Numbered from the stretch's first letter, positions 25,127-33,856 are shown. The stretch is 64,000 nucleotides of DNA from Clostridium thermosuccinogenes (GCF_002896855.1 NZ_CP021850.1:4489665-4553664), one strand, 5' to 3'. Program-made: numbers and translations. The notes: generated from the letters alone by a model not told the origin.

Positions 25127-26113
25127 TTAAAACAACATGTCATACTGCTCCATGAACTTTTTATGGTACTCAATCTCATCTATGACCTCCTGCATTTTAG
25201 CCACATAGCTTTTTTCCGACCAGCTGCGCTTGCTGTTGTAATACTTATTGGCTACCCTCCACAGCTTTTGCGGAAACTGGAGCATGATCTTCATGACATA
25301 TATTTCATCCTCGCTTAAGCTTTCTACTGTCCGGTATTCATCTATTATGAGCTTGGCCTCATCTATATCCCAGTTGCATCTTCTCATCTTCCTTCTCAGC
25401 AAATTCGCAAGGTCGTAAACTTTCAGCTCATAACAGCAGAATTCAAAATTGGTGGCATAATAGGTTTCTCCATTTTTGATGATATTGTGATGGGTAAAGT
25501 CATGATGGCATATGATGCCTTCTTCCCTGGACTGCTTCACAAGCCTTTCATATCTGGGACTTTCTATAAGCTGGAGGGCATTTTCACCCAGATTATAAAA
25601 ATATTCAAAGTGGTCCAGGAACATAAAGTCAAATTTGCTTTTACCCTTTTTTGCAATTTTGGCCAGCTTCTTTATCTCATCAAGTCTTTTGGAAAAGTAT
25701 TGAGGAAGCTTTCCCAGATCATCCCTCGTGAAACTGCCTTCAGGCAGCTTAAAACCTCTTGATGCCTTGTGTATCATAGCAAGAAGCCTGGAAGCTCCCA
25801 TCATCTCATTCCTATTGTCAAAATTGCACTCTCTTCCATCGACAAATTCCGTTATTATATAATTGGATCCATCTGCGGAGATATAGGGTTTTCCGTTCAG
25901 GGTGCACAAGTATCTGTCCATATTGCTGAAACCATTTTTAATCATGTGTTCCTTGACATTATGGATAAATTGTATCCTTTCGGGGAATAATACCGTCTTT
26001 TTCAATACCTTTCTCCCATTTGACGTATTGATTATGAATACGTCCTTGTACGGTGCAATGCTCTTAATCTCAAAACCATAGTTTTCCGATATTTCCCTGT
26101 CTATGTCATGCAT
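25127..26113 (-). CDS. CotS-family spore coat protein (kinase-like fold)
   Basis: The 328-residue protein starts MHDIDREISENYGFEIKSI, placed by GGAGG 6 bp upstream. It has an aminoglycoside-phosphotransferase-like fold: a Lys in 'NGRKVLKKTVLFPERIQFI', the loop IICHHDFTHHNIIKNGE in place of HxDxxxxN, and 'NFEFCCYELKVYDLANLLRR'. This matches CotS/YsxE/YutH-like spore coat proteins of Bacillus and Clostridia. The HDFTHHN motif keeps the Asp and Asn of a kinase, so phosphotransfer is possible but unproven. It is a monocistron between yabG and the GT39 gene. Confidence 0.88.
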   Translation of the reverse strand: MHDIDREISENYGFEIKSIAPYKDVFIINTSNGRKVLKKTVLFPERIQFIHNVKEHMIKNGFSNMDRYLCTLNGKPYISADGSNYIITEFVDGRECNFDNRNEMMGASRLLAMIHKASRGFKLPEGSFTRDDLGKLPQYFSKRLDEIKKLAKIAKKGKSKFDFMFLDHFEYFYNLGENALQLIESPRYERLVKQSREEGIICHHDFTHHNIIKNGETYYATNFEFCCYELKVYDLANLLRRKMRRCNWDIDEAKLIIDEYRTVESLSEDEIYVMKIMLQFPQKLWRVANKYYNSKRSWSEKSYVAKMQEVIDEIEYHKKFMEQYDMLF

Positions 26114-26282
26114 AATAAACCTCCGAGATTCTCCATGATAATTCACTTCATCCAAGGTCAAATAAGCAGCGATAAGATTTGGAACCATTACTGCATATCA
26201 ATAAATTATATGTGATTAAAATGCAGCATAGTACTACCGTTATCACCGCGACCTGCGTCCCGGAGCAACAGGGAAATTCATC

Positions 26283-27551
26283 TTACAATTTCACAAGGGA
26301 TTTAAGTACCGTCGACACCTTTACGGCCAGATACCCCGTAAATATAGAGACAAGCGGCATTAGAGGGAATGCATATCGATCGAAGGCCATATAAACGCAG
26401 TGGATAAGGTTAAAATACAGAATAACCGAGACAGGAATGAAATACCTGAAAAATTCGTTGCCCGCAAGCTTCCTGCCGGCACCGCCCTTCATAAATTCAT
26501 AAGCACCTTTAAAAATAAGGATGGCTATTCCAATGAATCCGGACAATATAATGCAATGGAAAGGAAAAACATGCTCTATACCTATATCAAAAACCCTCTT
26601 CCAGTAAAAAGGCACACTCCAAAGCTTAAGGGTCTTGCCCAGCGTATACCATCTTAAATAGCCCCAGAAGTCCTTCTCCAATTCCATCCTTATTCGCTGC
26701 TTTACCGCTTTCATTTCATTCTTGTTTGTCTCAAAAGCATTTTTTCCCATCTCATAATGCACTATGTTATCGGGATTCTGCACATAATCTATGTAAGTTC
26801 CCTGAAGCATAGGATTGCCGCTGGATGCAGCCAAGGGTATAAACACCCCGTATTCCCTGTAATTTCTTAACCACCATGGGGACATTATTAATGCAAACAC
26901 TGCCATCATGGACAGGGACCACTTAAGGATTTTATTAAGGCTGATTCTGTGGTAGAGAAAAAGATACAGGAAGAAAAATAAAGGATAAAACAAAATGGTG
27001 GGCCTGCATAAAGTAGCAGCTGCCCATAGCACTCCTAACAGCATGAACTTATACAAAACCGGCTTTTTCGAAACTTTGAGGGAATAATGTATCAAAGCAC
27101 ACAAAAGAGCAGTAAAGACCGTTTCAGTGAGAAAATATCCCGACGTTGTTATATTGGGCAAATAAAATGCCATAAGAAAGGCGGAGATAATCCCGGCCTT
27201 CTTATCGAATAGGTCTGAGGCCATCAGAAAAATATAAACAATAGTAATGCAGCTTATCAGAGCTTGAATTACCCTGACTGCCTGCAAGCCTGCAAAACCA
27301 TAGCCCAAAACCTTGAATACCATAGCCAAAAACATGGGATAAAGAGGCATTATGAATACTGTGGGTTCATTGTAGTTATGATATGTAAGAATTCCGTTTT
27401 TTAGCAAAGCTACCGCGCTTTTTACATAGTTTAGATCGTCGCTGCCTAAGTTTAGCATGTTGCCATATTTGAAAATCATTATTAATTTTATTGCAAAAGA
27501 CAAAAGGATGATAACAGTTAAAATGCGGTAATAAACATCTCTTCGAAGCAT
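26283..27551 (-). CDS. GT39/ArnT-like membrane glycosyltransferase
   Basis: The 422-residue integral membrane protein has about 10-12 hydrophobic segments. The first extracellular loop has the acidic pair SDDLNYVKSAVALL and then 'TYHNYNEPTVFIMPLYPMFLAMVFK', typical of GT-C enzymes (ArnT/PMT, PF13231) where an Asp next to the first membrane helix is catalytic. GT-C enzymes use a lipid-phosphate sugar donor outside the membrane. ATG at 27551 has GGGGGT 7 bp upstream. Acceptor unknown. A structured RNA with a terminator lies between it and the divergent XRE gene and could be its leader. Confidence 0.85.
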   Translation of the reverse strand: MLRRDVYYRILTVIILLSFAIKLIMIFKYGNMLNLGSDDLNYVKSAVALLKNGILTYHNYNEPTVFIMPLYPMFLAMVFKVLGYGFAGLQAVRVIQALISCITIVYIFLMASDLFDKKAGIISAFLMAFYLPNITTSGYFLTETVFTALLCALIHYSLKVSKKPVLYKFMLLGVLWAAATLCRPTILFYPLFFFLYLFLYHRISLNKILKWSLSMMAVFALIMSPWWLRNYREYGVFIPLAASSGNPMLQGTYIDYVQNPDNIVHYEMGKNAFETNKNEMKAVKQRIRMELEKDFWGYLRWYTLGKTLKLWSVPFYWKRVFDIGIEHVFPFHCIILSGFIGIAILIFKGAYEFMKGGAGRKLAGNEFFRYFIPVSVILYFNLIHCVYMAFDRYAFPLMPLVSIFTGYLAVKVSTVLKSLVKL

Positions 27552-27729
27552 AAGCCATACCCCCGATTCCAAATCGTCGGATAGTATTCTTCAAAGCTTA
27601 CCCAAGCTGGTTTATACTATCCCGGAAATTGACGGATCAAAATCGCGATATCGATCCCCGCCGATATATTAAAGGATTGGCTTACACTGCTGAATCTATA
27701 CCTGAATCTATACGAAGATATTTTTTTGC

Positions 27730-27858
27730 ATAAAAAAAAGGCGCTGGCACCCCCCAAAACACTTACAAACCTTTTAATAATATAGAAAAACACTGGATTT
27801 TTATATTAGCTGCCAGCGTCTGCAGTTAATAAAGATAAATAGTGTTAACACATGTATA
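27730..27858 (-). ncRNA. Candidate small structured RNA or attenuated leader
   Basis: On the minus strand a 10-bp outer stem, GACGCTGGCA (27811-27820) with TGCCAGCGCC (27740-27749), encloses a 61-nt region that itself contains an A/T-rich hairpin. The stem is followed by eight Ts, an intrinsic terminator. A sigma-A-type promoter lies about 40 bp upstream (27859-27887). The predicted transcript is about 120 nt without an ORF. It may be a free RNA or a terminator-controlled leader for the GT39 gene 180 bp on. Confidence 0.5.
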
Positions 27859-27898
27859 ATGTTATAACATGTTAAACAACTTGTCAATATTTAACACT
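27841..27898 (-). promoter_or_regulatory. Promoter and palindromic operator region, divergent to XRE gene
   Basis: Minus-strand TTGACA (27882-27887), 17 bp, TAACAT (27859-27864). It is covered by TGTTATAACA (27860-27869) and flanked by AGTGTTAA (27841-27848) and TTAACACT (27891-27898). These dyads are plausible binding sites for the neighbouring XRE regulator. Confidence 0.5.
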
Positions 27899-28066
27899 AC
27901 AGTTTTTTTAATTTATATAAAAACTACAATTTTGTAGCAATGTATTTGTACAAAATGACAAATATTTTACAATTGCAATAAATTTCAGTTACATTTCTAT
28001 TAAAATGAGTTAATATTATGATATAGCATGTACATAAATTTTCTGCATAACAGTAAAGGTGGTCTA

Positions 28067-28783
28067 ATGAATAATTTAGGAGAGCTTTTTCGGCATATAA
28101 GACTAAGTAAGAACTGGTCTATACGTGAGGCAGCAAAGAGAATGGGTATAAGCTATTCCTATCTTAGTATCCTTGAAAAAGGGATAGACCCGAGAACAGG
28201 AAAGGATTCTAACCCCAAGCTTGACACTCTCAGGCTTATTTCTAAAGCATATGAATATCCATACGAAGAACTTATGAAAGCGGCAGGTTATCTTAGCGAA
28301 GAAGATACGGGGGATAGAAATTTCGACCTTACTGTATTTATAAGTAATATGAACCTTATTATGGGAGACATGACAATAGATGAGCTGTCCCAGGATATCC
28401 ATAGAAAAACCGGATACAGCATTAGCCCCAAGCAGATAAGAAGCTATATGAACGGAGACATAGAACCCTTTCCGGGTACTATAAATATTCTTAGCAAGTA
28501 TGTAGGTGTAAATTCGGATTTTTGGTATCGGTTTAATACAGAAGAAACTCTTGCAGAAGAAAGGAGAAAATACGAAGAGGCCAAACTCAAAGCATCCACA
28601 GAACAACTAAGCAGAGACTTTGCAATGTTTAACAGCCTTTCGGAAGAAATAAAGCAATGGGTGGTCCGGGAAGAAAATCTTCCATACCTGAAAGCTGCAA
28701 TGGAGGCCCAGTACAAAAAGGTGAGCCCGAATTCACTTCATTTGATAATTGATACCCTGGTAAATGAAAGAAGTCGAAAATGA
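28067..28783 (+). CDS. XRE-family regulator with two helix-turn-helix-like regions
   Basis: The 238-residue protein starts MNNLGELFRHIRLSKN, with AAAGGTGG 4 bp upstream; an earlier ATG at 28028 is open but has no site. The first 75 residues are a Cro/CI helix-turn-helix (WSIREAAKRMGISYSYLSILEKG). Residues about 105-165 resemble a second one (MTIDELSQDIHRKTGYSISPKQIRSYMNGD). A charged helical tail (EERRKYEEAKLKASTEQLSRD) follows. It is the first gene of a plus-strand locus with an AgrC-like membrane protein and an AgrD-like peptide, so it is a candidate response regulator of that locus. Palindromes in its upstream region may be its operator. Confidence 0.87.
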   Translation: MNNLGELFRHIRLSKNWSIREAAKRMGISYSYLSILEKGIDPRTGKDSNPKLDTLRLISKAYEYPYEELMKAAGYLSEEDTGDRNFDLTVFISNMNLIMGDMTIDELSQDIHRKTGYSISPKQIRSYMNGDIEPFPGTINILSKYVGVNSDFWYRFNTEETLAEERRKYEEAKLKASTEQLSRDFAMFNSLSEEIKQWVVREENLPYLKAAMEAQYKKVSPNSLHLIIDTLVNERSRK

Positions 28784-28849
28784 TTACTAGCAAAGCCTAT
28801 TTAGCGATCTTAGTCTTGAATTTCTATGCTTGATCAAAGGAGTGTTTTT

Positions 28850-29689
28850 ATGGCACAATCATCTATTGTAAGTGTATTAACAATAAGCTTTCCGGAAGCA
28901 ATAGCAATAATATTATTGGGATTGCTTTCTACAGGGAAGTCCGAATATATCCGCAGTAAAATTAATCTGGCTAGGGTTCTTGCAATGGCTGCCTTATCAT
29001 CTGTAATGTCCTTTTTTATAAGAAAATTAGTAGGTAGCGAGATAGAAAATCTTCTGGTGAGCTTTATTATGTTCACCTTGCTATACATATTTATAATTAA
29101 GCTAACGGTCTATGAATCTACGATGGCTTCCCTTTTATCGTTGGTGTTGTTTACAATAGAGCAAACAGCCTGTATTTTGCTCTTAACGGCAATTACGGGA
29201 CTAAACTTTGAAAATGTGTTAAGCAATGACATTACACTATTTTTATTCTTTATACCGGAGCGTATTGTTGAAGCAGTGCTGATTTATATCTTTATGAAAT
29301 ATAACATTAAAATAATTGATTTTGAAAAAGTAAATTTAAAAAAAAAGGAGTTTTATTTACAACTGTTTGTATATATAATCAGCATATGCACATTGATATT
29401 TATAACGAACCTGTTAGCCAAGTTGGCTATTTATGGTGATTTAGATGCCATAAATAATTCCACTAATTCGATACTGGTTAGGATAAACATATACCTTACC
29501 ATTTTTGTCACCATAGTGTTGACAATAGCTATTAAAAGCACCAATGACTATTACAAAAACAAAAATTCCCTTAGTAATAATGAGTTGAAGCAGAGTTTAA
29601 AATATATTTCCAATCTCCTGGAAGAAAAGAATTACGAAGAGTTGAAAGACGCTTTGGATAAGTTAAACGACCATATCTCAAAGCAGTAA
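28850..29689 (+). CDS. AgrC-like multi-spanning membrane protein without kinase domain
   Basis: The 279-residue protein starts MAQSSIVSVLTISFPEAIAI, with AAAGGAGTG 5 bp before the ATG. It has six or seven hydrophobic segments (about 8-27, 37-55, 62-80, 86-108, 120-140, 165-190, 205-230). A short cytoplasmic helix ends it (NNELKQSLKYISNLLEEKNYEELKDALDKL). The opening and segment spacing resemble the sensor half of AgrC/ComD-type peptide-pheromone receptors, but the protein stops where the histidine-kinase domain should begin. It lacks AgrB protease features that I would recognise. It lies between the XRE gene and the AgrD-like gene on the same strand. Receptor function is inference. Confidence 0.6.
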   Translation: MAQSSIVSVLTISFPEAIAIILLGLLSTGKSEYIRSKINLARVLAMAALSSVMSFFIRKLVGSEIENLLVSFIMFTLLYIFIIKLTVYESTMASLLSLVLFTIEQTACILLLTAITGLNFENVLSNDITLFLFFIPERIVEAVLIYIFMKYNIKIIDFEKVNLKKKEFYLQLFVYIISICTLIFITNLLAKLAIYGDLDAINNSTNSILVRINIYLTIFVTIVLTIAIKSTNDYYKNKNSLSNNELKQSLKYISNLLEEKNYEELKDALDKLNDHISKQ

Positions 29690-29740
29690 CAGATTGCTTT
29701 AAAAAACTGTTCAACATCATATGAAAGGGGGGGCATGATG

Positions 29741-29860
29741 ATGAAAAAGTTTTTAGCAATTGTTTCAGCTATACTCTCATTAATAGCAATTACAGCAGTA
29801 AGCACGGCTTCATTCTATTGGGTTTACCAGCCAAAGGCACCAAAGAGCTTGACAAAATAA
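29741..29860 (+). CDS. AgrD-like cyclic lactone autoinducer precursor (serine ring residue)
   Basis: This 39-codon gene has ATG codons at 29735, 29738 and 29741 after a strong AAAGGGGGGG site. The product has an amphipathic or hydrophobic leader (MKKFLAIVSAILSLIAITAV), a short core STASFYWV and the recognition tail YQPKAPKSLTK. The YQPKxPxSL tail is characteristic of clostridial AgrD (cyclic lactone autoinducer family). In AgrD the residue before the four ring residues is normally Cys; here it is Ser, predicting a SFYWV lactone rather than a thiolactone. It lies 51 bp after the AgrC-like gene, followed by a terminator. No agrB is nearby. Confidence 0.82.
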   Translation: MKKFLAIVSAILSLIAITAVSTASFYWVYQPKAPKSLTK

Positions 29861-29879
29861 TCATACCTGATGTATTTGG

Positions 29880-29909
29880 AAAAAGGGTGCTCAATAAGCA
29901 TCCTTTTTT
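29880..29909. terminator. Terminator between agrD-like gene and bofA
   Basis: Arms AAAAGGGTGCT and AGCATCCTTTT with T runs on both sides serve both convergent transcripts. Confidence 0.85.
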
Positions 29910-29917
29910 CATTTGTT

Positions 29918-30190
29918 CTATGCGCTCAGCAAAAATTTCAATGCCACCATCAATATCAAACCTGGCAATCCAAGGAAACCAACTACCGCGGCGCTTATGA
30001 CATTAAGCGCTATTTTAAATCCCCAAAAGCTGCCTATAAAGTTTATCCCAAAGATAACAACCCCGCCCATCAATACTTTGGCCAGCACTTTAAGGACCTG
30101 CTTCAGAGGTATAGAGAACATTCTTCCCAGTATAAACAATACTATGATACCTAGTATATAGGCAATCAGGACGCCATAATCCAGTGCCAT
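29918..30190 (-). CDS. bofA: Pro-sigma-K processing inhibitor BofA
   Basis: The 90-residue membrane protein has two or three hydrophobic segments: YGVLIAYILGIIVLFILG, VLMGGVVIFGINFIGSFWG and the C-terminal SAAVVGFLGLPGLILMVALKFLL. The conserved end GLPGLILMVAL and the NxxG segment are BofA signatures. In Bacillus BofA holds the SpoIVFB protease inactive until late engulfment. Many clostridia keep bofA even though sigma-K control differs. It lies near the DUF2508 gene, an arrangement also found in Bacillus (yaaL-bofA). Confidence 0.92.
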   Translation of the reverse strand: MALDYGVLIAYILGIIVLFILGRMFSIPLKQVLKVLAKVLMGGVVIFGINFIGSFWGFKIALNVISAAVVGFLGLPGLILMVALKFLLSA

Positions 30191-30369
30191 GACCCCACGC
30201 CTCTCCTAAGGATTTCATCAAATCAAAGTCAATCATATCTAATCAATGTCTATTATATATACTACCCGATGGCACACATCCATCCGCACGGAAACTTCAG
30301 CCAAGCAAAAATTATTATGTGAATCTTTTGTACATTATTAAATATATAAACTTGACCATAATTTTATTA

Positions 30370-30401
30370 CAAAAAAAATAAAAGGGCTTAAATGAGCCCT
30401 T
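30370..30401 (-). terminator. Terminator overlapping the DUF2508 stop
   Basis: Arms AAGGGCT/AGCCCTT (30382-30401), then TTTATTTTTTTTG on the minus strand. The stem begins at the stop codon. Confidence 0.85.
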
Positions 30402-30708
30402 AAAGGTTAACATTAATGCCCTTTTCCTTAGCCTTCTTAAGGAAATATTCATACCTTATTTCACAAGCCTTGATCTTGTATGTATAATAATCAATTAGAT
30501 CCTCATCATCGGCATATTCAAAATTCCAACTGGCATTTTCCCATTCCATTTTTGCATTTCTAATGCTCTCTATAAGTTCATTATATTCCCTATCGCACAT
30601 ATCGATGTCAGGAACGGTTTTTTGCCTGATGGAAGGTTTCAGTAGCCTAGAAAGCAGACTGCCTTTCTGAGGTTTGTAACCTTGATTTCCATAAGTTTCC
30701 GGATACAT
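30400..30708 (-). CDS. DUF2508 (YaaL-like) protein
   Basis: The 102-residue cytoplasmic protein has a basic N terminus and a helical core (REYNELIESIRNAKMEWENASWNFEYADDEDLIDYYTYKIKACEIRYEYFLKKAKEKG). The WENA..NFxYA..DxxLIDYYTYxIKAxExRYxYLLKKAK pattern is DUF2508. Members are small and often lie beside bofA, as here, but their function is unknown. AGGGG lies 9 bp before the ATG. It is transcribed alone, since a terminator precedes bofA. Confidence 0.9.
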   Translation of the reverse strand: MYPETYGNQGYKPQKGSLLSRLLKPSIRQKTVPDIDMCDREYNELIESIRNAKMEWENASWNFEYADDEDLIDYYTYKIKACEIRYEYFLKKAKEKGINVNL

Positions 30709-30916
30709 ACAAATTCCCCTTATACTTTTTTACAATAAAGTATAAGCAAAATTTGCCTTTTTTATACATTTATTCTATAAATAATCTTTTTATGCCATAG
30801 AATCGGGTAAGACATGCTCCAGTATGTATGGAACTATTAAAATGTATATGCACGGTACCGAATCCTTTTCTCTCTTTGGTTCTTTCCATTGAAGTCCAAT
30901 CAGCTGCCAAAGCTTA

Positions 30917-31513
30917 TCACTGCTGCCATCCTGCATTGGTCAGATACCTGTATATTGCCATGGTGGTTTCATAACGGAATCTTCCCCAATCGGACCATTT
31001 CCCTTTAATATTCAGCAGTGCTTCTCCAACCTGTCGAAGGCCGTCCACGTCCACTTCCTTTATTTCACTTATTTCATCGTCAATAGCATCCGCAAGGAGC
31101 TTTCCTCCTTTTTCCCTGAGGATAAACAAATAGGAATAGAACATGACGGTTTCCCCGGAATTTTCGAATTTTATTTTAAGCACTCCGGCAAAGCTTTCTA
31201 TATCTACCTTCAGTCCCAGTTCCTCTTCCGTCTCCCTGTATACCGCCTGAATTATGTCCTCCTCATGCCCTATCCCTCCGGTAGGAATCCTGAATACTCC
31301 ATCCGGGTATTCATTACAGGTAACGACAATAATCTTGCCATTTGGGCGTCGGACACAAAAAACAACCTCTCCCCGGCGGTCTTTCTCCACCGACTTTTTT
31401 ATTTTATTAAAAAAACCTTTGTTTTCATAGTTTATGGTCACTTCTTCAATGTGAGGTTCAGCATTCAGTCTTTGGCATAATTCTATAAATTCCTTATCAT
31501 TAAAACGGTTCAT
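30917..31513 (-). CDS. Nudix hydrolase
   Basis: The 198-residue protein has a perfect Nudix box near residues 78-100: GGIGHEEDIIQAVYRETEEELGL fits G-x5-E-x7-REUxEExGU. This binds the divalent metal and cleaves a nucleoside diphosphate linked to another group. The N-terminal 45 residues form an extra region (INYENKGFFNKIKKSVEKDRRGEVVFCVRRP) preceding the fold. Substrate cannot be predicted. The start ATG has an AGGAC site about 10 bp upstream. It stands alone. Confidence 0.9.
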   Translation of the reverse strand: MNRFNDKEFIELCQRLNAEPHIEEVTINYENKGFFNKIKKSVEKDRRGEVVFCVRRPNGKIIVVTCNEYPDGVFRIPTGGIGHEEDIIQAVYRETEEELGLKVDIESFAGVLKIKFENSGETVMFYSYLFILREKGGKLLADAIDDEISEIKEVDVDGLRQVGEALLNIKGKWSDWGRFRYETTMAIYRYLTNAGWQQ

Positions 31514-31641
31514 ATTTGAGTCCTTCCTGGTATAAATCTGTTAGGTAAATCTTATATCTTTTTAAGAAGTTTTTCTATAGCAAAATAAAGATTTAATATA
31601 TATTTAATATAAAGCTTCACGCACATATATAAATTATCGTA

Positions 31642-31670
31642 TTGAGTTTTTTTCAAAAAATTGCGATAAT
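31642..31670 (+). promoter_or_regulatory. Probable sigma-A promoter of vanW-like gene
   Basis: TTGAGT (31642-31647), 17 bp, GATAAT (31665-31670). It lies about 120 bp before the ATG. Confidence 0.55.
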
Positions 31671-31791
31671 AAAGGGTGTTACATAATGGGAACATAAATG
31701 GCCCTAATTCCGTCTATTTATGTAGGGGTTAAGAGAGTATATTACATTATTTTCCTATTATTTAAAATTATTCAATTTTGGAGTGCTAAGA

Positions 31792-33579
31792 ATGCAGAGT
31801 GAGGTTCAGAAACAAACTAAAAAAGCTGTATCAAGAAAAGCAATAGTAATAGCTTTGGTTGTTGTAATTATGCTTTCCATAGCCATAACAGCCCAATTGG
31901 CTTATTTGATTTTAAGAAACGACAGGGTATACAGCGGTGTATATATTAATGATGTGCATGTAGGCGGTCTTACAAGACAGCAGGTTGCACAACTATTGCA
32001 TTCAGAATACCGGGATAAAATCAAGGATCTGGAAATAACCATCCATGCCGGAGATCAAAGTGAAATTTTGAAGTTTTCGGATCTGGATATGAAAATTGAC
32101 GTAGAAGGCACTATAAATGAAGCCTTCAGCATCGGCAGGACAGGAAATATATTTGAAAGATTCCGTGATATTCTGATGGCAAGAAAAGATAATCCTGTCA
32201 TCAAAGTAGCTTATGAATATGATAAGCAAAAAGTAGACGAAGTAATTGAGTCCCTGTACGAAAAAACCCTCATACCCGTTAAGGAAGCAGATTTGCTTAT
32301 CCGGGACGACATGGTTGTCGTACGCTCAGGACACCATGGGGAAAACATTGATAAAGATTTGCTGCTGAAAGAAATTGAAAATCATATCTATATGCTGAAA
32401 GGCGGAAATATCAATATACCAATTGATATAACCATGCCTGCCAAAATTGATGTGGATGATTATTACAGCAAAATAACCAGAGAAGCCCAGGATGCCTATG
32501 TAAAGGTTGAGAACAACAACGTCATTATTGTTCCGGAGGTTGTGGGCAGAAGCGTCAAAAAATCCGACCTTATCAATATAGCCGATGAATTGGCAAACAA
32601 GGAAAACACCGAAAAGATTATACCTATCGAACTTGTTGCGCCGAAACTTACAGCAGAAGATATTAGGAAAAACTTGTTTAAGGACACCCTTTATACCGCT
32701 TATTCAAGCTACAAAAATGATACGGTGACCAATAGAAACAGGACTGAGAATTTGCGTCTTGCTTCTTCAAAGATCAACGGAAAAATACTGGCTCCCGGCG
32801 AAGTTTTCTCTTTTAATGAGACGGTGGGAAAAAGAACCATCGAAGCCGGATATAAGGATGCAATGGTATTCAAAAACGGAAAGGTTATACCCGATATTGG
32901 AGGAGGTATATGCCAGGTTTCCTCAACTTTGTATAACGCTGTCCTTTATGCCGACCTCGAGGTTGTGGAGCGCAGAAATCACATGTTTGTTGTATCCTAT
33001 GTTCCTTACGGCCTGGATTCTACCGTTTATTACGGTCAGACCGATTTCAGGTTCAAAAATTCAACAAACTGGCCTATTATGATAAAAAGCTGGATGACTC
33101 AAGATAATAAGCTATATTTTTCTATAATAGGAACTAATGAAACGCCGAACAAAACCGTGGAGATGCAGTCGGAAATAATTAAAACCATACCGTATACTAC
33201 AAATTATACCGATGACCCCAACCTTCCGGAAGGTGAAACAAAGGTTATACAGACTGGATATAACGGTTATGTTGTAGATACTTACAAAATAATAAAGGAA
33301 AACGGTGTGGTTAAAGAAAGAAGGAAAATCACCACCAGCACATACCAGCCTTTGACAGAAGAGATTTTAAGGGGTACAAAAAAAGTTGATGAACAGCCTG
33401 CATCAGCGGAACCGGATTCAACCACCAAGCCTGAGTCCCCTAATACAGGTTCAGGCCCAGAAAATCAGCAGCATCCGGATGAGGAAAATGTGCAAAAGCC
33501 GGAGCAGAATGTGGAACCAATTCAGGATACTCAAAACATACAGAATACTAACGAGGATAGTTCTCAAAATCCAGGCTAA
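31792..33579 (+). CDS. VanW-family protein with peptidoglycan-binding and G5 domains
   Basis: The 595-residue exported protein starts at MQSEVQKQ (GGAGTG 7 bp before the ATG). It has an N-terminal membrane segment (AIVIALVVVIMLSIAITAQLAYL) and two PG_binding_4-like regions. The VanW domain contains GKILAPGEVFSFNETVGKRT and PDIGGGICQVSSTLYNAVLYADLEVVERRNH. A G5-like domain follows, and a Pro/Glu/Gln-rich disordered tail from about residue 535. The family is linked to cell-wall binding in Firmicutes, and its name comes from vancomycin clusters; it is not itself proof of resistance. Transcribed alone. Confidence 0.92.
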   Translation: MQSEVQKQTKKAVSRKAIVIALVVVIMLSIAITAQLAYLILRNDRVYSGVYINDVHVGGLTRQQVAQLLHSEYRDKIKDLEITIHAGDQSEILKFSDLDMKIDVEGTINEAFSIGRTGNIFERFRDILMARKDNPVIKVAYEYDKQKVDEVIESLYEKTLIPVKEADLLIRDDMVVVRSGHHGENIDKDLLLKEIENHIYMLKGGNINIPIDITMPAKIDVDDYYSKITREAQDAYVKVENNNVIIVPEVVGRSVKKSDLINIADELANKENTEKIIPIELVAPKLTAEDIRKNLFKDTLYTAYSSYKNDTVTNRNRTENLRLASSKINGKILAPGEVFSFNETVGKRTIEAGYKDAMVFKNGKVIPDIGGGICQVSSTLYNAVLYADLEVVERRNHMFVVSYVPYGLDSTVYYGQTDFRFKNSTNWPIMIKSWMTQDNKLYFSIIGTNETPNKTVEMQSEIIKTIPYTTNYTDDPNLPEGETKVIQTGYNGYVVDTYKIIKENGVVKERRKITTSTYQPLTEEILRGTKKVDEQPASAEPDSTTKPESPNTGSGPENQQHPDEENVQKPEQNVEPIQDTQNIQNTNEDSSQNPG

Positions 33580-33728
33580 ATCGTGAAACCGGCATCTGTC
33601 TTATAAGGTGTTTTATATAGGTGAAAGCTGTATCAAGCAGTTAAAGCTGTATGCCTGTGCAGCTGCGTTAAGAGTCTGTCTTATATAAACTGTGTTCCAA
33701 AGGTGCAATAGATTGGTGAAAGGACGAA

Positions 33729-33763
33729 AGGGTATATGGTGAAAATGAAGCACCATATACCCT
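33729..33763. terminator. Hairpin between convergent vanW-like and stress-protein genes
   Basis: Perfect 13-bp arms AGGGTATATGGTG/CACCATATACCCT. T runs are weak (CTCTCT on plus, TTTCG on minus), so its efficiency as a terminator is uncertain. Confidence 0.6.
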
Positions 33764-33856
33764 CTCTGTTAACCAAGAATGAATCGGTAGATAAAAGCAA
33801 TATAAATTATGCTGTATTTAGCAAAATGTCAAATAAACCATTAATACAGTTTTCCA

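Noticed and set aside
31783-33579. VanW-like gene as part of a vancomycin resistance cluster
   Set aside because: No vanHAX or vanRS genes nearby; VanW proteins with G5 domains are common in clostridia outside resistance clusters.
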